From assembly GCF_004283755.1 (NCBI RefSeq), contig NZ_SHMH01000002.1, positions 583,679-647,678 of the forward strand: 64,000 nt of DNA. The letters are read 5' to 3'. Below, piece by piece: positions 11,055 to 18,348 of the stretch. The position numbers and the translations under genes are program-made. Every line of letters starts with the position of its first letter. Within the stretch, counting starts at the first letter, position 1. Source of the DNA: Pseudoxanthomonas winnipegensis (GTDB lineage: Bacteria; Pseudomonadota; Gammaproteobacteria; Xanthomonadales; Xanthomonadaceae). The notes under the pieces are model-generated. The model searched no databases. It saw only the letters and a program-made list of their open reading frames with translations, and was not told where the DNA came from.

Positions 11055-11393
11055 ATGGCCAGCGAACCGGGCCGCCGCGACGACGCGGCGTGCATCATCG
11101 TCAACATCGATCGAGAGCGCGACTTCTGGAAACGCCATTACAGCGAGCTGCCGTGCCGGCAGGCCGGACTGGGCTTCGAGGCGTGCTGGCCGCTGCTGAT
11201 CCGGGCCTATCACGTCTACCTGCACCATCCCAACGCGGGGCGGGAAGTCGGCGCCGTCCTGTTCGCCAACTCGCCCGAGGCGATCGACCATGGCCTGGAG
11301 CCCAGCCTGGCGGGGCGGATCTTCGCCCGGGTGATGGATCGCATCCAGCGGGCGACCACGCGCCTGCAATATCCGATGCCCGCGCACGCCTGA
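11055..11393 (+). CDS. Small conserved protein, paralogue A of a three-member family
   Basis: Soluble protein of about 112 residues without signal peptide or membrane segment. Its core, IIVNIDRERDFWKRHYSELP...FEACWPLLIRAYHVYLHHPN, aligns with the products at 11593 (DIDRERDYWRQHYVNMP...FELYWPALSSAYDVYLNHPH) and 19785 on the other strand (DIQHELRWWREHYQQTG...AYDSYLLHPH). Conserved features are D-I-x-x-E, a W-x-x-H-Y block and Y-x-x-Y-L-x-H-P, then a C-terminal amphipathic helix. Function is unknown. The ATG at 11055 (MASEPGRR) or 11046 may be used; the ribosome site is weak. The gene lies 199 bases upstream of paralogue B. Confidence 0.75.
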   Translation: MASEPGRRDDAACIIVNIDRERDFWKRHYSELPCRQAGLGFEACWPLLIRAYHVYLHHPNAGREVGAVLFANSPEAIDHGLEPSLAGRIFARVMDRIQRATTRLQYPMPAHA

Positions 11394-11487
11394 GCCCGGC
11401 GTTGAGAAACCTGCGTTACGCCTCACGAGCGTCAAAACGCGATTTTATGAATCATCTCAATTCTGAACTGTGACGCCTGCAATGGTG

Positions 11488-11507
11488 TTCTCGCGGTTTA
11501 ACGAGAA
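11488..11507. promoter_or_regulatory. Inverted repeat upstream of paralogue B
   Basis: TTCTCG and CGAGAA are separated by eight bases in a locally AT-rich intergenic stretch about 85 bases before the start codon at 11593. The position and symmetry are those of a dimeric regulator site, but no adjacent regulator gene suggests a candidate. Weak hairpin formation in RNA is the alternative. Confidence 0.35.
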
Positions 11508-11592
11508 TTTCATCGTCACTTCGACCTAACACTTACAAGTGGGCTGCAACCCTGTTGTTCGAGGCCATTCTTCCGAGCCAAGGACACGCCGC

Positions 11593-11886
11593 ATGCACCC
11601 CCAGCAAGCAGAACACGGACGCGCCGTCCTGATCGATATCGACCGGGAACGCGATTACTGGCGCCAGCACTACGTCAACATGCCGCGTGCCTCGCAGCAC
11701 CGCTCCTTCGAGCTGTACTGGCCGGCGCTGTCCAGCGCCTACGACGTCTATCTCAATCACCCGCATACCGACCAGGACACCGGTTCGGCGCTCTATGCCA
11801 ACTCCCAGGCGGTGCGTTCGCGCGGCCTGAGCCTGGAAGAGGCGCGGGCGATCTACGCCGAGGTCTGGCAGCGCATCACGCGCTGA
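11593..11886 (+). CDS. Small conserved protein, paralogue B
   Basis: A 97-residue soluble protein (MHPQQAEHGRAVLIDIDRER...) homologous to the products at 11055 and 19785. The shared block is D-I-D-R-E-R-D-Y-W-x-x-H-Y followed by the Y-W-P-A-L...AYDVYLNHPH segment, then a C-terminal helix ending EVWQRITR that closely matches EVWQHIHG of the third member. Start is supported by AAGGACACGCC upstream. Its 5' region is AT-rich and holds an inverted repeat, suggesting its own promoter. A strong terminator follows the stop codon. Function is unknown. Confidence 0.82.
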   Translation: MHPQQAEHGRAVLIDIDRERDYWRQHYVNMPRASQHRSFELYWPALSSAYDVYLNHPHTDQDTGSALYANSQAVRSRGLSLEEARAIYAEVWQRITR

Positions 11887-11911
11887 AGCCGGCCTGATGG
11901 TGGACCTGGAG

Positions 11912-11940
11912 GAAGGCGCCCGTGGGGCGCCTTCTTCGTT
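11912..11940 (+). terminator. Rho-independent terminator after paralogue B
   Basis: GAAGGCGCC (11912-11920) pairs perfectly with GGCGCCTTC (11926-11934) around a five-base loop, followed by TTCGTT. It sits 26 bases after the stop codon of the gene at 11593. Confidence 0.75.
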
Positions 11941-11985
11941 TGCGCCTCCACGAAGGCCGTGCGCGGCCGCCGGTAGGATGGGCGC

Positions 11986-12909
11986 ATGTCGCTGCTCCGC
12001 ACGCTCATCGCCCCCGCCGCCGCGCCGGTGCGACGCTGGGTGCTCGGCGCCTTCCCGCGCGGCCAGTCGGGGATCGACTATGACCTGCCGCACGGCGATC
12101 CGGGGCTGTTCGGGCCGGACAGCGTGACCTGGCGCATCCATGGCGATTTCCCCGGCATGCTGGCCGGCGGGCTGGCCGCGCTGATGCTGCAGGCGCTGCA
12201 CCCGCGCGCGCTGGCCGGGGTCTACGAGCATTCCAACTTCCGCCAGGACCTGGTCGGCCGCCTGCGCCGCACCACGGCCTTCGTGGCCGGCACCAGCTAT
12301 GCCTCGACCGCCGAGGCGCAGCGGCTGATCGCCCGGGTGCGGGGGATCCATGCGCACGTGCGCGGCACGCTGGCCGACGGCACGCCCTATGCCGCCGACG
12401 ATCCCGACCTGCTGACCTGGGTCCACGTCACCGAGGCGCACGGCTTCCTGCAGGGCTATCGGCGTTACTGCCGGCCGGTGCCGCCGGAGATGGCGGATCG
12501 CTACTTCGACGAGGGCCGGCGCGTGGCGCAGGCGCTGGGCGCCCGCGAGGTGCCGGCCTCGCAGGCGCAGGTGGAGGCCTACTTCGCGGCGATGCGGCCG
12601 CAGTTGCGCTTCGATGCGCGCTCGCGCGAGGTGATGGACGTGCTGGCACAGGTCCGCCTGCCGGTGCCGGTGGCCGGGCTGTCGCGGGCGGTGTTCCTCG
12701 GCGCGGGCGCGGCGCTGCTGCCGGACTGGGCACGGACGCTGCTCGAATTCGACACTGCCCGGCACGCACAGTCGGCGGCGGCTGCCGCCAGCCTGCGCGG
12801 CATGGCACCGCTGTTCCGCATCGCCCTGCCGGACGGCGCCTGCGCCCATGCCTGCGCGCGCATGGACGTGCCCGTGGCGGACATGCGGCGCTGGCCTGCG
12901 GGGGCCTGA
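11986..12909 (+). CDS. MpaB-like oxygenase (DUF2236 family)
   Basis: Soluble 307-residue protein of the DUF2236 family, which includes latex-clearing protein and fungal MpaB, heme-dependent oxygenases. The family hallmarks are present: the SVTWRIHGDFPGMLAGGLAALMLQALHP entry segment, VYEHSNFRQDLVGRLRRTTAFV, and WVHVTEAHGFLQGYRRY with candidate heme-region histidines. No signal peptide is visible. The biological substrate of the bacterial members is mostly unknown. The ATG at 11986 begins MSLLRTLIAPA; ribosome site is weak. It follows the terminator after paralogue B and so probably has its own promoter. Confidence 0.88.
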   Translation: MSLLRTLIAPAAAPVRRWVLGAFPRGQSGIDYDLPHGDPGLFGPDSVTWRIHGDFPGMLAGGLAALMLQALHPRALAGVYEHSNFRQDLVGRLRRTTAFVAGTSYASTAEAQRLIARVRGIHAHVRGTLADGTPYAADDPDLLTWVHVTEAHGFLQGYRRYCRPVPPEMADRYFDEGRRVAQALGAREVPASQAQVEAYFAAMRPQLRFDARSREVMDVLAQVRLPVPVAGLSRAVFLGAGAALLPDWARTLLEFDTARHAQSAAAAASLRGMAPLFRIALPDGACAHACARMDVPVADMRRWPAGA

Positions 12910-13047
12910 GCCGGTCCTGTGGCGCGGGCTGTCGGCGGGCGGAGCCGCAGCGTATGCTTCGGGCGAGTCGCCGCGCGGGTTCGGGGGGCGCGGCTGGCCC
13001 CATGACCGTCCCGGGGTGGCAGGACCTCCGTCCAACAGCGGGTGCAC

Positions 13048-16038
13048 ATGGATCGTTCGGTTCCAGGCCCATCGCCGGTCAAGTCGGTCGTGCAGACCCG
13101 CACGGTGCTCGGGTTTGGCCTGCTGCTGGGCGCGGCGCTGGGGATCGGGCTGGGCTGGTGGGTGATCAGCGATCGCCAGAACCGCCTGCAGGCCGCCGAG
13201 CGCCAGAGCCAGGCCCTGGTCGTTGGCGTCGAACGCGCGATCGGCCTGGAGCTGCGCAACCTCGAGCGCGCCATGCGCGGCATCGCCGCCGACGCCACCG
13301 CGCTGCTGGCCTCCGCGCCGGACCGGGCGCCCGGGCTGATCGGGCAACTCATTGAAGGTGTGGCCTCGCGGCATCACGAGCTGGAAAGCGTCGTCATGGT
13401 CGATGCGCAGGGCCGCGCGCTGACGCCCGGCCGCGGCGATCCCAGCTTCCCGCAGTGGAAGGCCGGTGCGACCGCAGGCCCCTCGGACCGCCTGCAGCTG
13501 GGGCCGCTGCAGTGGCTGGAAGACGGCCGCCCGGTGCTGCCGCTGGCCCTGCCGATGACCGTCCAGGGCGAGGGCGGACCGCGCTGGTTGCTGGCGCGGC
13601 TGGATACCCGCGCACTGCAGGCTCTGATCGACGGCCTGGACTCCGGCCGCGACGGCGCACTCGGCGTGGTCGGCCCCAACGACCAGCTGCTGGTGCGCAG
13701 CCTGGGCGGCAAGCCCTCGCGCGAGGGCATCGGCACGCGCATCGCCGTGCCGCAGCCTGGCGAGCTGGCGCCGCAGGTCGCCGTCACCCAGCGCGTCAGC
13801 GAGGTGGACGGCCTGCGCCGGGTGGTGGCCGCGCGTGCGCTGCCCGGCTATCCCCTGCAGATCTGGGCGGGGCTCTCGACCCAGCAGGTGCTGCTGCCCT
13901 GGCATCGCTTCGTCGCCATCGCCTCGCTGCTCTACGTCCTGTACTGGGCGATGCTGGCGGTGCTGCTGCGCGTGGTGCGGCGCGCCGACCGCGACCAGCG
14001 CCACATGCTCGAACAGCTGCAGCGCAATTCCGAGCACCTGCACCTGGCCCAGCACACCGGCAAGGTGGGCGCCTGGGCGATGGAGCAGGGCGGGCGGCAG
14101 GTGGTCTGGGGCGCCGACGTCAGCCAGATGTTCGGCCTGGGCCAGGCCGAGCCGCCTTCGCTGTGGGCCTTCATCCGGCACGTGCACGTGCGCGACCGGC
14201 GCATGCTGGCGCGCCGCTTCGTCAGCGCCTGGCGCAGCCGCGGCGCCTTTTCCTGCGAGTTCCGCCTGGTCAGCCGGGACGGCGCGGAGCGCTGGGCCGT
14301 GGCGCGCGGCGGCGTGGTCGCCGGCGCGGGCGGTCACCTGCGCATGACCGGCACGCTGGTGGACATCAGCGAACGCATGGAGGCGCAGTCGCGCCTGAGC
14401 GATGCCGAGCGCCAGTTCCGCCTGATCTTCGACCGCAACCCGCTGCCGTTCTGGGTGCACGACGCGCGCACCCGGCGCTTCCTCGAGGTCAACCGGGCGG
14501 CGACGCTGCAGTACGGCTTCGGCCGCGAGGAGTTCCTGACCATGCACCTGTCGGACATCTGCCCGGCCGGGCTGCCCGGCGGCAGTGGCGTGGTGCAGGG
14601 GGTGGCCGCGGGATTCGAGGACGCGCACGTGTCCCAGCACCGGCGCAAGGACGGCTCGACCCTGCAGGCGCGCGTGTACGTCAGCGACATCCGCTTCGGC
14701 GGCCACGAGGCCAAGCTGGTGCTGTCCGAGGACATCTCCGAGCGCCTGGAGTACGAGAAGGAGCTGGCCTACCGCGCGCGCCACGACCAGACCACCGGCC
14801 TGATCAACGTGCAGACGCTCAGCGACCGCCTGGACCAGGGCCAGCATCCCGGTTATCAGGTGCTGTACCTGCAGCTGCGCGGGCTGCAGCCGATCCGCGA
14901 CGCGCTGGGCCGGCAGACCGCCGACGACGTGCTGCGCACGCTGGCCGCGCGCCTGCAGCTGTGGGCCCAGCAGTTCGGCCTGGCCGCGCACCAGCCCGAC
15001 GAGGACTTCGTGCTGGCGGTGCTGCATGCCGAGCGCCTGCAGGCCGCGATCGAGGCGGCGATCGAGGCCGTGCGCGAGCCGGTCGGCGACGGCGACGGCT
15101 CGATGCAGCGCCTGGAGGCGCGCTTCGGCCTGGCCGGCGACGAGGGCGGCGGCCTGCGCGCGGAGAACATCATCGACAACGCCGCGCTGGCCGCGCACGC
15201 GCTGGATTCCTCGGCGTTCGAGATCTCCCGCTACGACGGCGCGCTGGCGCGGCGCTACAGCGAACGCCTGCGCATGGCCGCGCGCCTGCGCACGGCGCTG
15301 GAGCACGGCGAGTTCGACCTGCATTTCCAGCCGATCGTGCGCACCGTCGACGGCAGCGTGGCCGCGCTGGAGGCGCTGGTGCGCTGGCCGCAGCGCGACG
15401 GTACCCAGATCGCGCCGGCCGACTTCATCCCGCTGTGCGAGGACATCGGCCTGATCGTGCCGCTGGGCAACTGGATCCTGCGCCGCGCCGCCCAGGCCCA
15501 GGCCTGGCTGCAGCGCCAGGGCTGCGACGACCTGCCGGTGGCGGTCAACGTGTCCACCCTGCAGGTGCTGCAGGCCGATCTGCCGTCCGAACTGGAACAG
15601 GCCTGCGCGCTGGCCGGCATCTCGCCGCACGCGCTGCACATGGAGCTGACCGAGAGCGTGATGATGCACCGCCCCGAGCAGGGCATGGCGGCGATGCAGC
15701 GCCTGCGCGATGCGGGCGTGTGCATCTCGCTGGACGACTTCGGCACCGGCTTCTCCTCGATGTCCTACCTGCGCCACCTGCCGCTGAGTTCGATCAAGCT
15801 CGACCGCACCTTCGTGCGCGACGTCGACCGCGATCCGCGCAACGCCAGCATCTGCAAGTCCCTGCTGATGCTCGGCCACAGCCTGGGGCTGGAGATGATC
15901 GCCGAAGGCGTGGAGCGGCCCGAGGAACTGGAATGGCTGCGGCGCCACGGCTGCGAGCAGGTGCAGGGTTTCCTGCTGGGCCGCGCACAGCCGCTGGAGC
16001 TGGCCCTGCAGCGCGTGCAGGGCGTCGCGCTGGGCTGA
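13048..16038 (+). CDS. Membrane PAS-degenerate GGDEF-EAL protein, probable cyclic-di-GMP phosphodiesterase
   Basis: Large signalling protein of about 996 residues. An N-terminal helix (residues 18-40) and a second near 287-309 flank a periplasmic sensor domain. Two PAS-like domains follow, about residues 330-450 and 455-570, the second beginning FRLIFDRNPLPFWVHDARTRRF. The GGDEF-like domain starts RHDQTTGLINVQTLSDRL but its catalytic loop reads PDEDF in place of GGDEF and the flanking region is poorly conserved, so cyclase activity is not expected. The EAL domain is intact (LEALVRWPQ near 773, VAVNVSTLQ, ELTESVMM, SLDDFGTGFSSMSYL, IKLDRTFVRDV). A GTG six bases upstream could also start it. 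Confidence 0.92.
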   Translation: MDRSVPGPSPVKSVVQTRTVLGFGLLLGAALGIGLGWWVISDRQNRLQAAERQSQALVVGVERAIGLELRNLERAMRGIAADATALLASAPDRAPGLIGQLIEGVASRHHELESVVMVDAQGRALTPGRGDPSFPQWKAGATAGPSDRLQLGPLQWLEDGRPVLPLALPMTVQGEGGPRWLLARLDTRALQALIDGLDSGRDGALGVVGPNDQLLVRSLGGKPSREGIGTRIAVPQPGELAPQVAVTQRVSEVDGLRRVVAARALPGYPLQIWAGLSTQQVLLPWHRFVAIASLLYVLYWAMLAVLLRVVRRADRDQRHMLEQLQRNSEHLHLAQHTGKVGAWAMEQGGRQVVWGADVSQMFGLGQAEPPSLWAFIRHVHVRDRRMLARRFVSAWRSRGAFSCEFRLVSRDGAERWAVARGGVVAGAGGHLRMTGTLVDISERMEAQSRLSDAERQFRLIFDRNPLPFWVHDARTRRFLEVNRAATLQYGFGREEFLTMHLSDICPAGLPGGSGVVQGVAAGFEDAHVSQHRRKDGSTLQARVYVSDIRFGGHEAKLVLSEDISERLEYEKELAYRARHDQTTGLINVQTLSDRLDQGQHPGYQVLYLQLRGLQPIRDALGRQTADDVLRTLAARLQLWAQQFGLAAHQPDEDFVLAVLHAERLQAAIEAAIEAVREPVGDGDGSMQRLEARFGLAGDEGGGLRAENIIDNAALAAHALDSSAFEISRYDGALARRYSERLRMAARLRTALEHGEFDLHFQPIVRTVDGSVAALEALVRWPQRDGTQIAPADFIPLCEDIGLIVPLGNWILRRAAQAQAWLQRQGCDDLPVAVNVSTLQVLQADLPSELEQACALAGISPHALHMELTESVMMHRPEQGMAAMQRLRDAGVCISLDDFGTGFSSMSYLRHLPLSSIKLDRTFVRDVDRDPRNASICKSLLMLGHSLGLEMIAEGVERPEELEWLRRHGCEQVQGFLLGRAQPLELALQRVQGVALG

Positions 16039-16059
16039 ACGCCTGCGAAGGGCGCGCGA

Positions 16060-16458
16060 TCAGCGCGACAGCTGCGGATCGGGGGGTGTCTGGACGGGCG
16101 TGGCCAGCTGATGCTGCTCGTGCAGCTGGCGCAGGCGCTCGCGCGATTGCGCGGCGGGGATCGCCACGGCCTGCTCGGTGCGCATGTGCGCCCGCAGCTG
16201 GGCCGGATCGCCCAGCGCGCCCTGGACGACGAAGACCAGCTCGCCCTGGCCGACCTGCGCATTGCGCTCGGACAGCACGACGTGATCGATACGGCTCAGT
16301 CCCTGCTCGCTGGCCAGCACCGCCAGGCTGGCGCTCAGGCGCTCGCTGTTGGCGTCGAAGGGCCGGCCCAGGTCGGCTTCCAGGCGCCGCACGCCGGCTT
16401 CTGCCTGCTGGGATAGGGCTTCCGGGCTGGCGGCGGGGGCGGGATGCGGCGTGTTCAT
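16060..16458 (-). CDS. Stand-alone XVIPCD-type domain protein (type IV secretion effector-like)
   Basis: A 132-residue protein (MNTPHPAPAASPEALSQQ...) consisting almost entirely of a domain matching XVIPCD, the C-terminal recruitment domain of Xanthomonadaceae VirD4-dependent effectors. The recognisable signatures are SASLAVLASEQGLSRIDHVV LSE, then FVVQGALGDPAQLRAHMRT and QAVAIPAAQSRERL, followed by a Gln/Pro-rich tail (PVQTPPDPQLSR) of the kind required for secretion. No N-terminal toxin domain is present and no immunity gene is adjacent, so it may be a decayed effector, an adaptor or a regulator. Upstream ATG 16551 would add a low-complexity extension. It is convergent with the EAL gene and divergent from the radical SAM gene. 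Confidence 0.8.
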   Translation of the reverse strand: MNTPHPAPAASPEALSQQAEAGVRRLEADLGRPFDANSERLSASLAVLASEQGLSRIDHVVLSERNAQVGQGELVFVVQGALGDPAQLRAHMRTEQAVAIPAAQSRERLRQLHEQHQLATPVQTPPDPQLSR

Positions 16459-16600
16459 GGCGGGCGCCTCGGGGGAAACGGACGGCGGGCATGCTAGGTC
16501 CTGTGCGCCGCATGCGTCGAGGCGGGCACGCTGGGCGTGTTCAGTTGCCACTGCGCTTGCGTCTCACGGATTGAGACCCGCCTGCGGCAGGCTGCCTGGT

Positions 16601-17845
16601 GTGAACGTCACCGAGAAACTCGCGATCCTGGCCGATGCGGCCAAATACGACGCCTCCTGCGCCTCCTCGGGCGCGGACAAGCGCCATTCGCTGGGCACCG
16701 GTGGCATCGGCAGCACCGAGGGCATGGGCATCTGCCACTCCTACACGCCCGACGGGCGCTGCGTGTCGCTGCTGAAGATTCTGCTGACCAACTTTTGCGT
16801 GTTCGACTGCGCCTACTGCGTCAATCGCGTCACCAGCAACGTGCGCCGGGCGCGCTTCACGCCGGACGAGGTGGTGCGGCTGACGCTGGATTTCTACAAG
16901 CGCAACTACATCGAGGGGCTGTTCCTCTCCAGCGGCATCATCCGCAACAGCGACTACACGATGGAGCAGCTGGTGGAGGTGGCGCGCAGCCTGCGCCAGG
17001 ACCACAAGTTCGCCGGCTATATCCATCTGAAGACCATCCCCGATGCCGCGCCGGAGCTGCTGGCCGCGGCCGGGCGCTATGCGGACCGGCTCAGCATCAA
17101 TGTCGAGCTGCCTACGGAAGGCGGCCTGGCGCAGCTGGCGCCGGAGAAGAAGCCCGGCGGCATCCGGGCCGCGATGGGCGAGCTGCGCTGGCGGATCGAG
17201 GAGAACAAGGAGCAGCGCCGCGAGGAAAAGAAACTGCGCGCCAAGCCGCCGCGCTTCGCCCCGGCCGGGCAGAGCACGCAGATGATCGTCGGCGCCGATG
17301 GCGCGGACGATCGCGCCATCCTGCAGACCAGCACCAACCTCTACGGCAACTACCGGCTGCGGCGCGTGTACTACTCGGCCTTCAGCCCGATCCCCGACGC
17401 GTCCAGCAAGCTGCCGCTGCAGCCGCCGCCGCTGCAGCGCGAGCATCGGCTTTACCAGGCCGACTGGCTGCTGCGCTTCTACAACTTCTCGGTGGACGAG
17501 ATCGCGCCGACCGACGCCGCCAGCGGCATGCTCGACCTGGACATCGATCCCAAGCTGGCCTGGGCCCTGCGCCACCCCGAGCGCTTCCCGGTGGATGTGA
17601 ACACCGCGCCGCGCGAACTGCTGCTGCGCGTGCCCGGCCTGGGCACGCGCAATGTCGAGCGGATCATCGCCTCGCGGCGCTTCCGCCGGCTGCGAGTGGA
17701 AGACCTGACCCGGCTGCGCCTGCCGATGAAGAAGCTGCTGCCCTTCGTGCAGGTGCTGGACCACCATCCGCGCGCGGCGCTGGACGACACGGCGAAGCTG
17801 CGCGGCATGCTGGCGCCGAAGCCGCGGCAGATGGGGCTGTTTTGA
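16601..17845 (+). CDS. Putative DNA modification/repair radical SAM protein (TIGR03916 type)
   Basis: A 414-residue radical SAM enzyme. The iron-sulfur motif is C66-x3-C70-x2-C73 in TNFCVFDCAYCVNR; further N-terminal cysteines occur in GICHSYTPDGRCVSLLK. The C-terminus carries a helix-hairpin-helix DNA-binding element (RVPGLGTRNVERIIASRRF). Members of this family occur almost always next to a partner protein that is often fused to a UdgX-type uracil-DNA glycosylase, exactly as seen 503 bases downstream here. The reaction is unknown. The start is GTG 16601 (MNVTEKLAILADAAKYDASC); frames upstream of it are open but carry no family similarity. Confidence 0.93.
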   Translation: MNVTEKLAILADAAKYDASCASSGADKRHSLGTGGIGSTEGMGICHSYTPDGRCVSLLKILLTNFCVFDCAYCVNRVTSNVRRARFTPDEVVRLTLDFYKRNYIEGLFLSSGIIRNSDYTMEQLVEVARSLRQDHKFAGYIHLKTIPDAAPELLAAAGRYADRLSINVELPTEGGLAQLAPEKKPGGIRAAMGELRWRIEENKEQRREEKKLRAKPPRFAPAGQSTQMIVGADGADDRAILQTSTNLYGNYRLRRVYYSAFSPIPDASSKLPLQPPPLQREHRLYQADWLLRFYNFSVDEIAPTDAASGMLDLDIDPKLAWALRHPERFPVDVNTAPRELLLRVPGLGTRNVERIIASRRFRRLRVEDLTRLRLPMKKLLPFVQVLDHHPRAALDDTAKLRGMLAPKPRQMGLF

Positions 17846-18348
17846 GGGCCTGCGCTGGAGTGCTGGGTCAGTGAGCGCGCTTTGCCCATCCACTTCGACT
17901 CGACGGGGCGCCGCGCCTCGGCTCGGTCCGCCATCTCCGGTGGACTCGCTACCGCACACCATCGTGACGTGCGCCCCGCAGCGCCCGACCCGGTCGAGAC
18001 CGCACAGCGAATGGATCAGGACTTCTTCCAACACGAAGTCGAAGAGCTCGACGCGCGCGGCAGCGGGCCGGCGGGCCGTGGCCGCGCCTAGCGCGGCAGG
18101 ACGCCGAGCGCCCGAGTCAGGGCAGGATGCCCTGATCGAGGGAAAAGCGGCCACGGCCCGCCGGATCGCTGCCCCTCCGAAGCCCGAACGCGCACGCCCC
18201 GCCACCCCGCGTGCGGGAGATGCACCCACGCTGATGCATCCGCGCGTGGATCCCTTCGCCCAGATCAGCGTGAGCGCAAGAGATTCCTCGCGCAAAGCAC
18301 GTGCCTTGCCCCAAGGCAGCAGCAGTGCTGCTCAGCGGATAGGCTGAG
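17846..18348. other. 503-base region without a credible gene between the radical SAM and UdgX genes
   Basis: No open frame here has a ribosome site or recognisable protein features. The stretch holds a structured repeat (see 18014-18184) that shares blocks with a second copy at 53116-53195, including GATCAGGACTTC at 18014 and CTCCGAAGCC at 18175, plus small GC-rich hairpins such as GGGCAGGATGCCC near 18120. Confidence 0.6.
18014..18184 (+). repeat. Structured intergenic repeat, copy 1, with long imperfect inverted repeat
   Basis: The arms at 18060-18085 and 18147-18172 are 26 bases each and complementary apart from two mismatches, with about 61 bases between them containing further short hairpins. 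The flanking blocks GATCAGGACTTC (18014-18025) and CTCCGAAGCC (18175-18184) recur in reverse orientation at 53116-53195, where the stem is much shorter. This marks a dispersed non-coding repeat family with a variable inner stem. Confidence 0.6.

Noticed and set aside
11533..15948. A minus-strand open frame of about 1470 codons opposite the MpaB and EAL genes
   Set aside because: Its product is His/Gln/Arg-rich with no motif, and its codon pattern mirrors the real plus-strand genes.
16060..16458. A toxin-immunity pair around the XVIPCD protein
   Set aside because: Neither flanking gene fits an immunity lipoprotein, and the protein itself has no room for a toxin domain.
17871..18347. A 158-codon plus-strand frame between the radical SAM and UdgX genes
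   Set aside because: It has no ribosome site, the product is Arg/Ser/Pro-rich low complexity, and it runs through both arms of the inverted repeat.
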